This document shows positions 15,775 to 23,611 of a stretch of DNA of 64,000 bases, piece after piece; the stretch's first letter is position 1; every line of letters starts with the position of its first letter. Made by a program: the position numbers and the translations under genes. The stretch is taken from the NCBI GenBank assembly GCA_020025545.1, contig JAHHRX010000005.1, positions 34,642-98,641 of the forward strand, in the 5' to 3' direction. A model generated the notes under the pieces. It had not been told where the DNA came from, made no database searches, and saw only the letters and a list, made by a program, of their open reading frames with translations. This DNA is from Oscillospiraceae bacterium. GTDB taxonomy: Bacteria; Bacillota; Clostridia; Oscillospirales; Oscillospiraceae.

Positions 15775-17145
15775 ATGGTTAAAGTCATCACTTACGGAAC
15801 TTATGATCTGCTGCATCGGGGTCATATCCGTCTGTTGAAACGAGCCAAGGCCCTCGGCGATTATCTGATCGTCGGTGTTACAGCAGACGACTTTGACAAG
15901 GGGCGCGGCAAAATTAATATTAAACAATCCCTCATGGAGCGTGTGGAGGCCGTGAAAGCCACCGGAATCGCCGACGAAGTCATTGTTGAGGAATACGAAG
16001 GCCAGAAGATTGACGATATCCGCCGTTACGGTGTGGATATTTTTACGGTCGGTTCCGACTGGAAGGGACATTTTGACTATCTGAATGAGTATTGTCAGGT
16101 CGTCTACCTGCCCCGGACAAGGGGCATTTCCAGTTCCGATCTGCGCTCGGAGGTGCGTAAGGTAAAGCTGGGTCTGGTGGAAGATTCTGTCATCGTGCGC
16201 AAATTCCTGAAGGAATGCACCTACGTCAACGGCATTGATGTGGTTGGCATCTGCACGCCGGAGTTGGAAAATCTGCACCCCGATTTTAAGGAACTGCCCC
16301 TGAAAACCAGCTGCTATGAGGAACTGGTTCAGAACTGCGATGCTCTCTATATTGCATCTCAGCCTTCCGAACATTACGAGCAAATCAAATACGCCCTGAA
16401 TCAAGGCAAGCATGTGATTTGTGAATCCCCCATTGCCATGTCGGCAGAGGAGTGCGACGAGCTGTTCAAAATTGCCGAGGAGCGCGAGTGTGTGCTGATG
16501 GATGCGGTGAAAACCGCCTACGCTACCGCCTACACCCGGCTGATGGTCATTCTCAAGAGCGGCATCATCGGAAAGATCGTATCCGTGGATGCCACCTGCA
16601 CCAGTATGCAGGGCTTTAACCCCGCCCAAAAAAACAACAAGAGGAAATGGAACAGCATCAGCGCATGGGGCCCCGCCGCCATGCTTCCCATTTTCCAGCT
16701 TTTGGGTACCAATTATATTGACAAGCGGATTGTTTCCCTGCTGGCAGATGATCAAGGCTCCTTTGACCTGTTCACTAAAATTGATTTTCTCTACAAGGGT
16801 GCCGTAGCTTCCATGAAGGTAGCCAGAGGCGCGAAATCCGAGGGAGAATTGGTGGTCACCGGCATGAAGGGCTATGCCTATGTGCCTGCGCCATGGTGGA
16901 AAACCGACTATTTTGAGATTCGATACGAAAATTCCGCAGATAACAAGCGGTATTTCTATCAGCTGAACGGCGAGGGCATCCGCTACGAAATTGTGGACTT
17001 CCTGAAAGCCATCGAGTGTGAATACACTCTGGGCAGCGTTTCCCATGAAGAATCCAAGGAAATCTGCCGGGTCATTTCCGATTTTTACGCCCGAAGAAAT
17101 TTCTTCAGTCTGGATGGAAAGGAACGCTATTTGACGGATAAGTAA
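15775..17145 (+). CDS. Cytidylyltransferase fused to a degenerate Gfo/Idh/MocA domain
   Basis: 456 residues in two parts. Residues 1-130 are a TagD-like nucleotidyltransferase: HRGH at 14-17 is the HxGH motif and RTRGISSSDLR (114-124) the ISSTxI-type motif, so it should join CTP to glycerol-3-phosphate or a similar alcohol phosphate. Residues 131-456 follow the Gfo/Idh/MocA oxidoreductase fold, but the glycine-rich NAD loop reads KLGLVEDSVIV and the usual EKP motif reads ESP (CESPIAMS), losing the conserved lysine. The second half may therefore be a binding or scaffold domain. Alternative substrates for the first half are ribitol or glucose phosphates. It has its own promoter and terminator. 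Confidence 0.8.
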   Translation: MVKVITYGTYDLLHRGHIRLLKRAKALGDYLIVGVTADDFDKGRGKINIKQSLMERVEAVKATGIADEVIVEEYEGQKIDDIRRYGVDIFTVGSDWKGHFDYLNEYCQVVYLPRTRGISSSDLRSEVRKVKLGLVEDSVIVRKFLKECTYVNGIDVVGICTPELENLHPDFKELPLKTSCYEELVQNCDALYIASQPSEHYEQIKYALNQGKHVICESPIAMSAEECDELFKIAEERECVLMDAVKTAYATAYTRLMVILKSGIIGKIVSVDATCTSMQGFNPAQKNNKRKWNSISAWGPAAMLPIFQLLGTNYIDKRIVSLLADDQGSFDLFTKIDFLYKGAVASMKVARGAKSEGELVVTGMKGYAYVPAPWWKTDYFEIRYENSADNKRYFYQLNGEGIRYEIVDFLKAIECEYTLGSVSHEESKEICRVISDFYARRNFFSLDGKERYLTDK

Positions 17146-17180
17146 AAATGAGCGTGGAAGAAACCTTCCACGCTCATTTT
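17145..17180. terminator. Bidirectional terminator
   Basis: A 16-bp stem (AAAATGAGCGTGGAAG with its complement), AAAC loop and T-runs on both sides, between convergent genes. Confidence 0.88.
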
Positions 17181-17183
17181 TTC

Positions 17184-17858
17184 TTAAAGTTCTTCCAGAT
17201 ACACGACACCGTCAATCGTACGGATGCGGTCCAGAAGAGCCTGATGGTTCATATGCTTCTTGGCCTGAAATGTGGCCACCATGCCGCGAACCCCCTGATC
17301 CAGCGCATTGTCATGCTCCAGCTGGATGTTTCCGATCTCCAGATTCATCTCCCGGAGCTTCCGGGTGAATGTACCGATGCTGACATCTTTGGAAAGCTCC
17401 AAATAGATTTCTGCCGCCTTGGTGTTGCGCCGCAGCTTATCATCCCAGCGCTGTAATACCGTGAGAATCATAAATATAGACAAACCGGCAAACAGTGCCG
17501 CCTCATAAAAACCGATACCGAGCGCCAGACCCACACCTGCCGCAGACCACAGACCTGCCGCTGTGGTCAGGCCTTTGATCTGGTTGTGGCGCGTTACGAT
17601 GATGGTGCCTGCGCCCAGAAAACCGATACCGCTGACTACCTGTGCCCCCAACCGGGTGGGATCGCCATTGCCGGTTATCTGGGTAATGTACTGGTTGGTC
17701 ATCATAATAAGGCATGAGCCCACACACACCAGCATATAAGTCCGAAGGCCGGCCGGACGATTCTTCATACCCCGTTCCATTCCGATAATACCGCCGACGA
17801 CAATCGCCAGCACAATCCGTACCAAAACAGAAATATAGGTAAGTTCCCGCAATTCCAT
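17184..17858 (-). CDS. MgtC/SapB family membrane protein
   Basis: A 224-residue protein with about four hydrophobic helices in residues 1-140 and a soluble ACT-like C-terminal domain. The MgtC signatures VGGIIGMERGMKNRPAGLRT and the SGIGFLGAGTII region are present. MgtC proteins are tied to survival at low magnesium and inside host cells in pathogens; in commensal clostridia the role is unclear. ATG 17858 has GGAGG 6 nt upstream. It is a single-gene unit with its own promoter. Confidence 0.88.
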   Translation of the reverse strand: MELRELTYISVLVRIVLAIVVGGIIGMERGMKNRPAGLRTYMLVCVGSCLIMMTNQYITQITGNGDPTRLGAQVVSGIGFLGAGTIIVTRHNQIKGLTTAAGLWSAAGVGLALGIGFYEAALFAGLSIFMILTVLQRWDDKLRRNTKAAEIYLELSKDVSIGTFTRKLREMNLEIGNIQLEHDNALDQGVRGMVATFQAKKHMNHQALLDRIRTIDGVVYLEEL

Positions 17859-17893
17859 AATATGCCTCCGTCCTTTTCTCATAATGGGTAACT

Positions 17894-17922
17894 ATTATAG
17901 CAGAAGGCAGGTATTGTTTCAA
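17894..17922 (-). promoter_or_regulatory. SigA promoter of the mgtC-like gene
   Basis: Minus strand: TTGAAA (17922-17917), 17 bp, TATAAT (17899-17894). Confidence 0.8.
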
Positions 17923-17969
17923 CTGGTAAAAAAGTAAAGAAATACGCGTATGTTTTGTTCTATCTATAC

Positions 17970-18000
17970 AAAAAATCTCCCCAGCCGGGGAGATTTTTTT
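17970..18000 (-). terminator. Terminator of the trmB-mnmG operon
   Basis: TCTCCCC/GGGGAGA stem with an AGCC loop, extended by A/T pairs; seven T on the plus side and six on the minus side. It overlaps the mnmG stop codon. Confidence 0.88.
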
Positions 18001-19873
18001 ATTCTTTGTTCTGTTCCAGATAAATAAGCAGCACCGCAATGTCCGCAGGGCTGACACCGGAAATTCTTCCCGCCTGCCCGATAGATACGGGACGGATTTC
18101 CGATAGTTTCTGTCGTGCCTCAATCCGCAGGCCGGCAATGCTCATATAGTCCAGATCCGGCGGAAGACTGCGGGATTCTTCTTTTTTGAATTCCTCCACC
18201 TGCTTCTGCTGACGCTCCAGATAGCCCGCGTATTTAATCTGGATCTGCACTTCCTCTGTAACCGTCTGGGGCAGTGCCGGACGGTTGGGGTCAAAGGGTG
18301 CAATATCCCCATAGGTCACCTGCGGGCGGCGCAGAAGATCCGCAAGCCTTGCGGAATTGGTTACGGGAGCAGAATCCCGGCTCTTCAGCATTTGGTTCAA
18401 GGCCTCGCTCCCGGGAACGCCGGTGCTTTCCAGCCGCCGCACCTCCCGCCGGACGGATTCGTATTTTTCTTCCACCGCACGGAGCCGCTCCTGAGGAACC
18501 AGTCCCACGGCAGCACCGATATGGGTGAGCCGCTGATCTGCGTTGTCCTGCCGATGGAGCAGGCGGTATTCCGAGCGGCTGGTCATGATCCGATAGGGCT
18601 CCTGCGTGCCCTTTGTCACCAGATCGTCAATGAGGGTGCCGATGTAGCTGGTATCACGGGTCAGAATCAGGGGCTGCCGTCCCTCCAGCTTAAGGGCGGC
18701 ATTGATGCCCGCAATCAGCCCCTGCACCGCCGCTTCCTCGTAGCCGGAAGTGCCGTTGAACTGGCCGGCGCCGTAAAGCCCTGCCACGGCCTTGGTTTCC
18801 AGGGTGGGCAGCAGTGCCGTGGGATCGATGCACTCGTATTCGATGGCATAGGCCGGGCGCATCATTTCGGCGTGTTCCAGACCGGGGACTGTGTGCATCA
18901 TCTCCAGCTGCACATCCTCCGGCAGGGAGCTGGAAAATCCCTGAATATACATTTCCTCGGTGTCGAGGCCGCAGGGCTCGATAAACAGCTGATGCCGGGG
19001 CTTATCCGCAAAGCGGACAATTTTCGTTTCGATACTGGGGCAGTAACGGGGGCCCACGCCGGAAATGGTTCCGTCGTACATGGGGCTTCTGTGGAGATTA
19101 TTGCGGATGATCTCATGGGTCTTCTCGTTAGTGTAGGTCAGGTAACACACGGCGCTGTTGTTGAGTTTATGCTCCGTGCGGAAAGAAAACGGCTCTGCCG
19201 TATCGTCTCCCGGCTGCAATTCCATGTGGGAAAAATCGATGCTCCGGCGGTTGACCCGAGGCGGTGTACCTGTTTTGAAGCGCCGCAGAGGCAGTCCCAG
19301 CTCCCGCAGATTATCCGCAAGACCGATGCTGGGGTGCATTCCGTCAGGGCCGGAGGAAAGCACCGATTCACCGGTGATCACCGTGCTGTCAAGGTATGTG
19401 CCGGTGGCAATCACCACCGCTTTGGCACCGTATTCCGCTCCCAGCTGGGTACGGACACCGCAAACAGCGCCGTTTTCCGTCAGGATGTGTGTGATCTGCG
19501 CCTGCTTGAGCTGCAGATTCTCCTGCAATTCCAGCGTGTGCTTCATCACCTGCTGATAAAGCCTGCGGTCTGCCTGGGCACGGAGAGAATGAACCGCAGG
19601 GCCTTTGCCCCGGTTCAGCATCCGATACTGGATGCAGGCCTTGTCTGCCGCAACACCCATTTCACCGCCCAGCGCATCCAGTTCCCGGACAAGGTGGCCC
19701 TTGCCCGTGCCGCCGATGGCGGGATTGCAGGGCATATTGCCCACGGCATCCAGATTGATGGTAAAGAGAATGGTGCTGTGGCCCAGCCGTGCGGCAGCCA
19801 GCGCAGCTTCGATGCCTGCGTGTCCGGCACCGATGACCACTACCTCCGTATCTCCTGCATGGTAGGCATTCAT
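17999..19873 (-). CDS. mnmG: tRNA uridine 5-carboxymethylaminomethyl synthesis enzyme
   Basis: MnmG (GidA), with MnmE, modifies the wobble uridine of several tRNAs. The 624-residue protein shows the FAD loop VVVIGAGHAGIEAALAAARLG region near residue 11, the MPCNPAIGGTGKGHLVRE block, TGTPPRVNRRSIDFS, and the C-terminal helical domain with LRIEARQKLSEIRP. Length is normal. It overlaps trmB by 4 bp (ATGA), which implies translational coupling. mnmE is not in the window. Confidence 0.96.
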   Translation of the reverse strand: MNAYHAGDTEVVVIGAGHAGIEAALAAARLGHSTILFTINLDAVGNMPCNPAIGGTGKGHLVRELDALGGEMGVAADKACIQYRMLNRGKGPAVHSLRAQADRRLYQQVMKHTLELQENLQLKQAQITHILTENGAVCGVRTQLGAEYGAKAVVIATGTYLDSTVITGESVLSSGPDGMHPSIGLADNLRELGLPLRRFKTGTPPRVNRRSIDFSHMELQPGDDTAEPFSFRTEHKLNNSAVCYLTYTNEKTHEIIRNNLHRSPMYDGTISGVGPRYCPSIETKIVRFADKPRHQLFIEPCGLDTEEMYIQGFSSSLPEDVQLEMMHTVPGLEHAEMMRPAYAIEYECIDPTALLPTLETKAVAGLYGAGQFNGTSGYEEAAVQGLIAGINAALKLEGRQPLILTRDTSYIGTLIDDLVTKGTQEPYRIMTSRSEYRLLHRQDNADQRLTHIGAAVGLVPQERLRAVEEKYESVRREVRRLESTGVPGSEALNQMLKSRDSAPVTNSARLADLLRRPQVTYGDIAPFDPNRPALPQTVTEEVQIQIKYAGYLERQQKQVEEFKKEESRSLPPDLDYMSIAGLRIEARQKLSEIRPVSIGQAGRISGVSPADIAVLLIYLEQNKE

Positions 19874-20529
19874 GCCTGTACCTCCTCATAAATGGGATGG
19901 CAGACGATCTCGCAGCGGTTGATGGGGGTTCCCATCGCGTGGAACTTCTCCTCATATCCCGTCATAATGCCCACGATGCCGTTGGCATGAAGATCCCGGG
20001 TAAGATTCTTGACCGCAAGCCCCACCAGCTCGATTTCCTCCAGAGAGGATTCAAAAAGCTTTGCATTGTCGGTCTTAAAGTGGATCTCTCCGCCGTCCCG
20101 AATGACCCGGCTGTACATCCGCAGGAAGGTTCTGTAGGTCAGGCGCCGCTTGGCGTTCTTGCTCCGGGGCCAGGGGTCAGGGAAGTTGATGAAGAGCCGG
20201 TCGATTTCGCCGAAGGCGAAGCACCCTTCCATCAGCGCCACATCCATATCCACAAAGAAAACATTCTTAAGTCCCATATTCTTTGCCTTTTCCATGGCCA
20301 TCACCATCGCTTCCCGGCACCGCTCAATGGCAATGAGCAGAACTTCCGGGTTGGCGGCAGCGGTTTCCACGGTAAATTTTCCCTTGCCGCAGCCTACCTC
20401 CACCCAAAGTTCCCGGCACTCGGGCATCAGGCTCCGCCAGCTGCCCTTCATGGCGGCGGCATCCGCTACCTGCCACCGGGCGCAGGCCTCCATCCGGGGC
20501 TCCAAATTGGCTTTTCTTCTCATTCTCAT
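19870..20529 (-). CDS. trmB: tRNA (guanine-N7)-methyltransferase
   Basis: TrmB makes m7G46 in tRNA using S-adenosylmethionine. The 219-residue protein has the SAM loop VEVGCGKGKF, the family motif INFPDPWPRSKNAKRRL and the KTDN block near the C-terminus. GGAGG lies 9 nt before the first ATG. It is the promoter-proximal gene of a two-gene tRNA modification operon with mnmG. Confidence 0.95.
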   Translation of the reverse strand: MRMRRKANLEPRMEACARWQVADAAAMKGSWRSLMPECRELWVEVGCGKGKFTVETAAANPEVLLIAIERCREAMVMAMEKAKNMGLKNVFFVDMDVALMEGCFAFGEIDRLFINFPDPWPRSKNAKRRLTYRTFLRMYSRVIRDGGEIHFKTDNAKLFESSLEEIELVGLAVKNLTRDLHANGIVGIMTGYEEKFHAMGTPINRCEIVCHPIYEEVQA

Positions 20530-20579
20530 ATCAGAAATCCTCCGTCAAAGAGTAAAATTAGTCTTTTATCCAATTGAGT

Positions 20580-20608
20580 ATTATATCAGATTCTACCGAA
20601 ACAGTCAA
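20580..20608 (-). promoter_or_regulatory. SigA promoter of trmB-mnmG
   Basis: Minus strand: TTGACT (20608-20603), 17 bp, TATAAT (20585-20580). Confidence 0.85.
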
Positions 20609-20639
20609 AACATTTTCCCCGCATATCCCCCGGGTGGGC

Positions 20640-20668
20640 TTGCGTTTTTTGGGCTTTTGCGGTACAAT
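20640..20668 (+). promoter_or_regulatory. Promoter of the CsoR-like gene
   Basis: TTGCGT at 20640-20645, 17 bp, TACAAT at 20663-20668. The -10 box directly abuts an ATG at 20669, which rules out that ATG as the start. Confidence 0.7.
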
Positions 20669-20722
20669 ATGGAAAAACAGCAGGATATTTCTGCGTCCGA
20701 TGATAAAAAGGAGGCGAAGGCC

Positions 20723-21058
20723 TTGGAAGATAAACACGACCATGCCTATATGCATGCCCACGGCATTGCCCACGAACACGGTCACGACCACGGTCATGTC
20801 CATGAAAATCAGAAAGCGGTCATCAACCGGCTGGCTCGTGCCATCGGTCATCTGGAAAAGGTGAAACGGATGGTAGAGGAGGGGGAGGACTGCTCGGATG
20901 TGCTGATTCAGCTGGCGGCGGTACGCTCTGCGCTGGATAACACCGGCAAGGTGATCCTGCAGGATCATATGCGCCACTGCGTGGTGGATGCGGTAAGTGT
21001 CGGCGATACCGAGGCCATCGAGAATCTCTGTCAGGCCATCAACAAATTCATCAAATAA
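20723..21058 (+). CDS. CsoR/RcnR-family metal-responsive repressor
   Basis: A 111-residue all-helical DNA-binding repressor. The Cu(I)-type ligand pattern is complete: Cys, 24 residues, His, 3 residues, Cys (EDCSDV to QDHMRHC). The N-terminus is very rich in histidine (HAHGIAHEHGHDHGHVHE), which may add a nickel or zinc site. The TTG at 20723 is chosen: AAAAAGGAGG lies 8 nt upstream, while the longer in-frame ATG at 20669 lies inside the promoter. No copper ATPase, chaperone or efflux gene is adjacent, so its target is elsewhere. A terminator follows. Confidence 0.85.
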   Translation: MEDKHDHAYMHAHGIAHEHGHDHGHVHENQKAVINRLARAIGHLEKVKRMVEEGEDCSDVLIQLAAVRSALDNTGKVILQDHMRHCVVDAVSVGDTEAIENLCQAINKFIK

Positions 21059-21091
21059 AAAACTCCGGGTGCACACGCATCCGGAGTTTTT
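21057..21091 (+). terminator. Terminator of the CsoR-like gene
   Basis: AAAAACTCCGG pairs with CCGGAGTTTTT around a 12-nt centre; overlaps the stop codon. Confidence 0.8.
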
Positions 21092-21151
21092 CGGTCTATC
21101 TGTCCCCTCCTGCGCATAGGCTGTACCACCTAAAGTTCGGAGGGATGGAAA

Positions 21152-22297
21152 GTGAAGAAAATCTGTATTTTGCTGGCCTTCTGTCTGCTGCTATCCATGC
21201 TCTGCCTGCCGGTGCAGGGAGCACAGCCGGATACGGCCGGAAAAAGCGCCCTGCTGATGGACATGACCACCGGGAAAGTGCTTTATGAAAAAAACTCACA
21301 CGAAAAGCTGGCACCTGCCAGCGTCACCAAGGTAATGACCATGCTCCTTATTATGGAAGCGATCGACTCCGGAAAGATCAGCTGGAACGATACCGTCACC
21401 GTTTCCGAGGCCGCCGCCGCAAAGGGGGGCAGTCAGATCTATCTCAAGGTCGGGGAGACCATGCCCGTTACCGATATGCTGAAATCCATTGCCGTTTCCT
21501 CTGCCAATGACTGCGCCTGCGCCATGGCAGAGCATATCGCCGGCAGCGAGGATGCCTTTGTGGAGGCCATGAATCGCCGGGCTGAGGAATTGGGCATGAA
21601 AGACACCCATTTTGTCAACTGCACGGGACTGGACGACGGAGAAAATGCCAAGGAGCATCTCACCAGTGCCTATGATATCGCTCTCATGTCTCGGGAGCTG
21701 ATGAAAAATCACCCGGATATAATGAAATTCACCACCATTTGGATGGATAGCGTCCGGGGCGGTGCATTCGGACTTGCCAACACCAACAAGCTCATCCGCT
21801 TTTACCCCGGGGCAACGGGGCTCAAAACCGGTTTCACCTCCGCCGCGGGCTACTGCCTGTCCGCTACCGCACAGCGGGAGGGGCTGTCGCTCATCGCCGT
21901 GGTCATGGGGGCCGCAACCTCTCAGGAACGGTTTGCCGCCTGTAAGTCCATGCTGGACTTTGGCTTTGCAAACTATGCGCTCGTCACCCCGGAAATGCCC
22001 CAATCCACCGCTGTACCCGTAAAGCTGGGGCATGAAAAAGCCGTTACCGCCCTTCCGGCAGAGGAAAGTGCCCTGCTCATCGACAAGTCCCAGCGCCAGA
22101 GCGTTACCACCCATGTGGAGCTGGAAGAAACCGTCACCGCTCCCGTGAGCAAGGGGCAGAAGCTGGGAACCCTCACCATAAAAGCCGGCGAGCAGGTTCT
22201 GGCGCAGATTCCCATGGTGGCTCAGGAGAGCGTGGAACGGCTGGGATTTTGGGAGCTTTTCCGGCAGATCCTCGGCAGAATTGCCATGTGCGGCTGA
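21152..22297 (+). CDS. D-alanyl-D-alanine carboxypeptidase (DacF/PBP5 type)
   Basis: A 381-residue secreted penicillin-binding protein that trims the terminal D-Ala of peptidoglycan stems. Residues 1-23 form a signal peptide (hydrophobic ILLAFCLLLSMLCL). The active site motifs are SVTK, SSAND and KTGFTSAAG, in the usual order, followed by the C-terminal beta domain and an amphipathic tail (LGFWELFRQILGR) that likely lies on the membrane. The start is GTG 21152 with GGAGG 8 nt upstream; a nearby ATG is out of frame. DacF-like enzymes are often sporulation-linked, but no such promoter was seen. Confidence 0.92.
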   Translation: MKKICILLAFCLLLSMLCLPVQGAQPDTAGKSALLMDMTTGKVLYEKNSHEKLAPASVTKVMTMLLIMEAIDSGKISWNDTVTVSEAAAAKGGSQIYLKVGETMPVTDMLKSIAVSSANDCACAMAEHIAGSEDAFVEAMNRRAEELGMKDTHFVNCTGLDDGENAKEHLTSAYDIALMSRELMKNHPDIMKFTTIWMDSVRGGAFGLANTNKLIRFYPGATGLKTGFTSAAGYCLSATAQREGLSLIAVVMGAATSQERFAACKSMLDFGFANYALVTPEMPQSTAVPVKLGHEKAVTALPAEESALLIDKSQRQSVTTHVELEETVTAPVSKGQKLGTLTIKAGEQVLAQIPMVAQESVERLGFWELFRQILGRIAMCG

Positions 22298-22333
22298 ATA
22301 TATTCCGCCGGAGGCGAGCTGTGCCCCCACAGC

Positions 22334-22370
22334 AAAAAAACACCCCCGGGGCATAATACCTCGGGAGTGT
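22334..22370 (-). terminator. Terminator of rpsF-ssb-rpsR
   Basis: A 12-bp imperfect stem (ACACTCCCGAGG against CCCCGGGGGTGT with G-U pairs) followed on the minus strand by seven T. Confidence 0.75.
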
Positions 22371-22380
22371 CTGTGTTACA

Positions 22381-22617
22381 TTAGTCAGCAACGTAGGGCA
22401 GCAGAGCGATCTGACGGGCGCGCTTAATGGCGACGGTCAGGTCACGCTGGTGAGCTGCGCAGGTACCGGTGGTACGGCGGGGCAGGATCTTGCCGCGCTC
22501 GGACAGGTAACGGCGGAGCTTTGCAGTGTCCTTATAATCAATGCTGGTCACTTTATCCACGCAAAATGCGCAAACCTTTCTACGCTTGCGGGGACGCATA
22601 CGCTGTTCATTAGCCAT
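22381..22617 (-). CDS. rpsR: 30S ribosomal protein S18
   Basis: S18 binds 16S rRNA with S6 in the platform of the small subunit. The 78-residue protein contains the family core KVTSIDYKDTAKLRRYLSE and TGTCAAHQRDLTVAIKRARQ, and starts with a basic patch that includes VCAFC, hinting at a zinc-type S18 remnant. AGGAGG lies upstream of the ATG. It closes the conserved rpsF-ssb-rpsR order. Confidence 0.97.
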   Translation of the reverse strand: MANEQRMRPRKRRKVCAFCVDKVTSIDYKDTAKLRRYLSERGKILPRRTTGTCAAHQRDLTVAIKRARQIALLPYVAD

Positions 22618-22658
22618 GAAGATTACCTCCTTCGTAAGAATGTGAAAAAATTCAAATT

Positions 22659-23147
22659 TTAGAAGGGCAGCTGGGCGTCATCGTCCTCCAGCATCGCAAA
22701 ATCGGATGCGGGAGCACTGGCGGGAGCGGAATATCCGCCGAAGCCAGAAGCAGCGGGAGCGGGAGCGCTATAGCTGTTGTTTCCGCCGTAGGCGTTGCCG
22801 CCATAGCTGGAATTGCCGCTGTCACGCTTGCTTTCGCCAAAGTAGACATTATCTGCCACAACTTCGGCGCTGCGGCGCTTGTTGCCTTCCTTGTCGGTCC
22901 AGCCTCTGATCTGAAGCCGACCGGAAACCACGATCATTGAGCCCTTGGTGAAATACTTGGAGACAAATTCTCCGGTCTGACGCCAAGCAACGCAGTCAAT
23001 GAAGTCAGTTTCACGCTCGCCGCCGTCTCTGCCGCCGAAATCACGGTCAACAGCTACGGTAAAGCTGGCAACGGCAATGCCGCTGCCGGTACGGCGAAGC
23101 TCGGGATCACGGGTCAGGCGACCCATGATGGTAATGTGGTTGAGCAT
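22659..23147 (-). CDS. ssb: Single-stranded DNA-binding protein
   Basis: SSB coats single-stranded DNA and recruits replication and repair proteins. Residues 1-105 are the OB-fold (MLNHITIMGRLTRDPELRRT, FIDCVAWRQTGEFV). A low-complexity linker rich in Gly, Ser, Tyr and Asn follows, and the C-terminus ends DDDAQLPF, a form of the acidic DDxxF tip used to bind partners. It lies between rpsF and rpsR as in most Firmicutes. Confidence 0.97.
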   Translation of the reverse strand: MLNHITIMGRLTRDPELRRTGSGIAVASFTVAVDRDFGGRDGGERETDFIDCVAWRQTGEFVSKYFTKGSMIVVSGRLQIRGWTDKEGNKRRSAEVVADNVYFGESKRDSGNSSYGGNAYGGNNSYSAPAPAASGFGGYSAPASAPASDFAMLEDDDAQLPF

Positions 23148-23159
23148 TTTTATGCCTCC

Positions 23160-23456
23160 TTATTCTGCCACGACGGTAGTCAGGCAGCGCAGGACGCCTT
23201 CGGTGATCTTCATCACACGCTCCAGCTCAGCGGGGAACTCGGGCTTGGACTCAAAGTTCATCAGAACGTAGTATCCCTCGGGCAGATCGTTGATGGGGTA
23301 TGCCAGACGACGCTTGCCCCACTCATCGATGTTAGTCAGAGTACCCTCCGCTTCCACCATTGCCTTGAACTTTTCCACAAGTGCAGCGATGCCCTCTTCG
23401 CCCTGAGCAGGGTCGATGATGTAGAGCACCTCGTACTTACCGGTGATCTTAGCCAT
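23160..23456 (-). CDS. rpsF: 30S ribosomal protein S6
   Basis: S6 pairs with S18 on the 30S platform. The 98-residue protein shows KYEVLYIIDPAQ, WGKRRLAYPINDLPEGYYVLMNF region and the C-terminal VLRCLTTVV. ATG 23456 is chosen because AGGAGG lies upstream; the longer frame start at 23519 falls in the leader. It heads the operon, 13 bp before ssb. Confidence 0.96.
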   Translation of the reverse strand: MAKITGKYEVLYIIDPAQGEEGIAALVEKFKAMVEAEGTLTNIDEWGKRRLAYPINDLPEGYYVLMNFESKPEFPAELERVMKITEGVLRCLTTVVAE

Positions 23457-23533
23457 GTTGTTTGCACCTCCTTTTGGACTTTTGGCCCCCGGACGCACCG
23501 GGAGCAAGGATGTCCGCATTCGCAGACCTAGCC
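23457..23533 (-). promoter_or_regulatory. rpsF 5' leader with GC-rich hairpin
   Basis: The roughly 70-nt leader folds a strong CCCGG/CCGGG-type hairpin on the minus strand (about 23485-23505). S6:S18 is known to bind a leader hairpin carrying an exposed CCG in several phyla; whether this hairpin belongs to that class is only a guess. Confidence 0.35.
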
Positions 23534-23562
23534 ATTGTACTTGATAAACGCAAGTTTGTCAA
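23534..23562 (-). promoter_or_regulatory. SigA promoter of rpsF-ssb-rpsR
   Basis: Minus strand: TTGACA (23562-23557), 17 bp, TACAAT (23539-23534). Confidence 0.88.
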
Positions 23563-23611
23563 GAATATTTCCTGAAAAAGTTTCAATTTTTCCTGATTCT
23601 TCTGTTTTGGC

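Noticed and set aside
15553..17046. 497-residue open frame antisense to the cytidylyltransferase fusion
   Set aside because: Shadow of the real gene; no ribosome site and no recognisable domain.
18392..19891. Long plus-strand frame across mnmG
   Set aside because: Antisense shadow; mnmG motifs are on the minus strand.
20669..20722. Upstream ATG for the CsoR-like gene
   Set aside because: The ATG overlaps the -10 box region, and a perfect ribosome site precedes the TTG at 20723.
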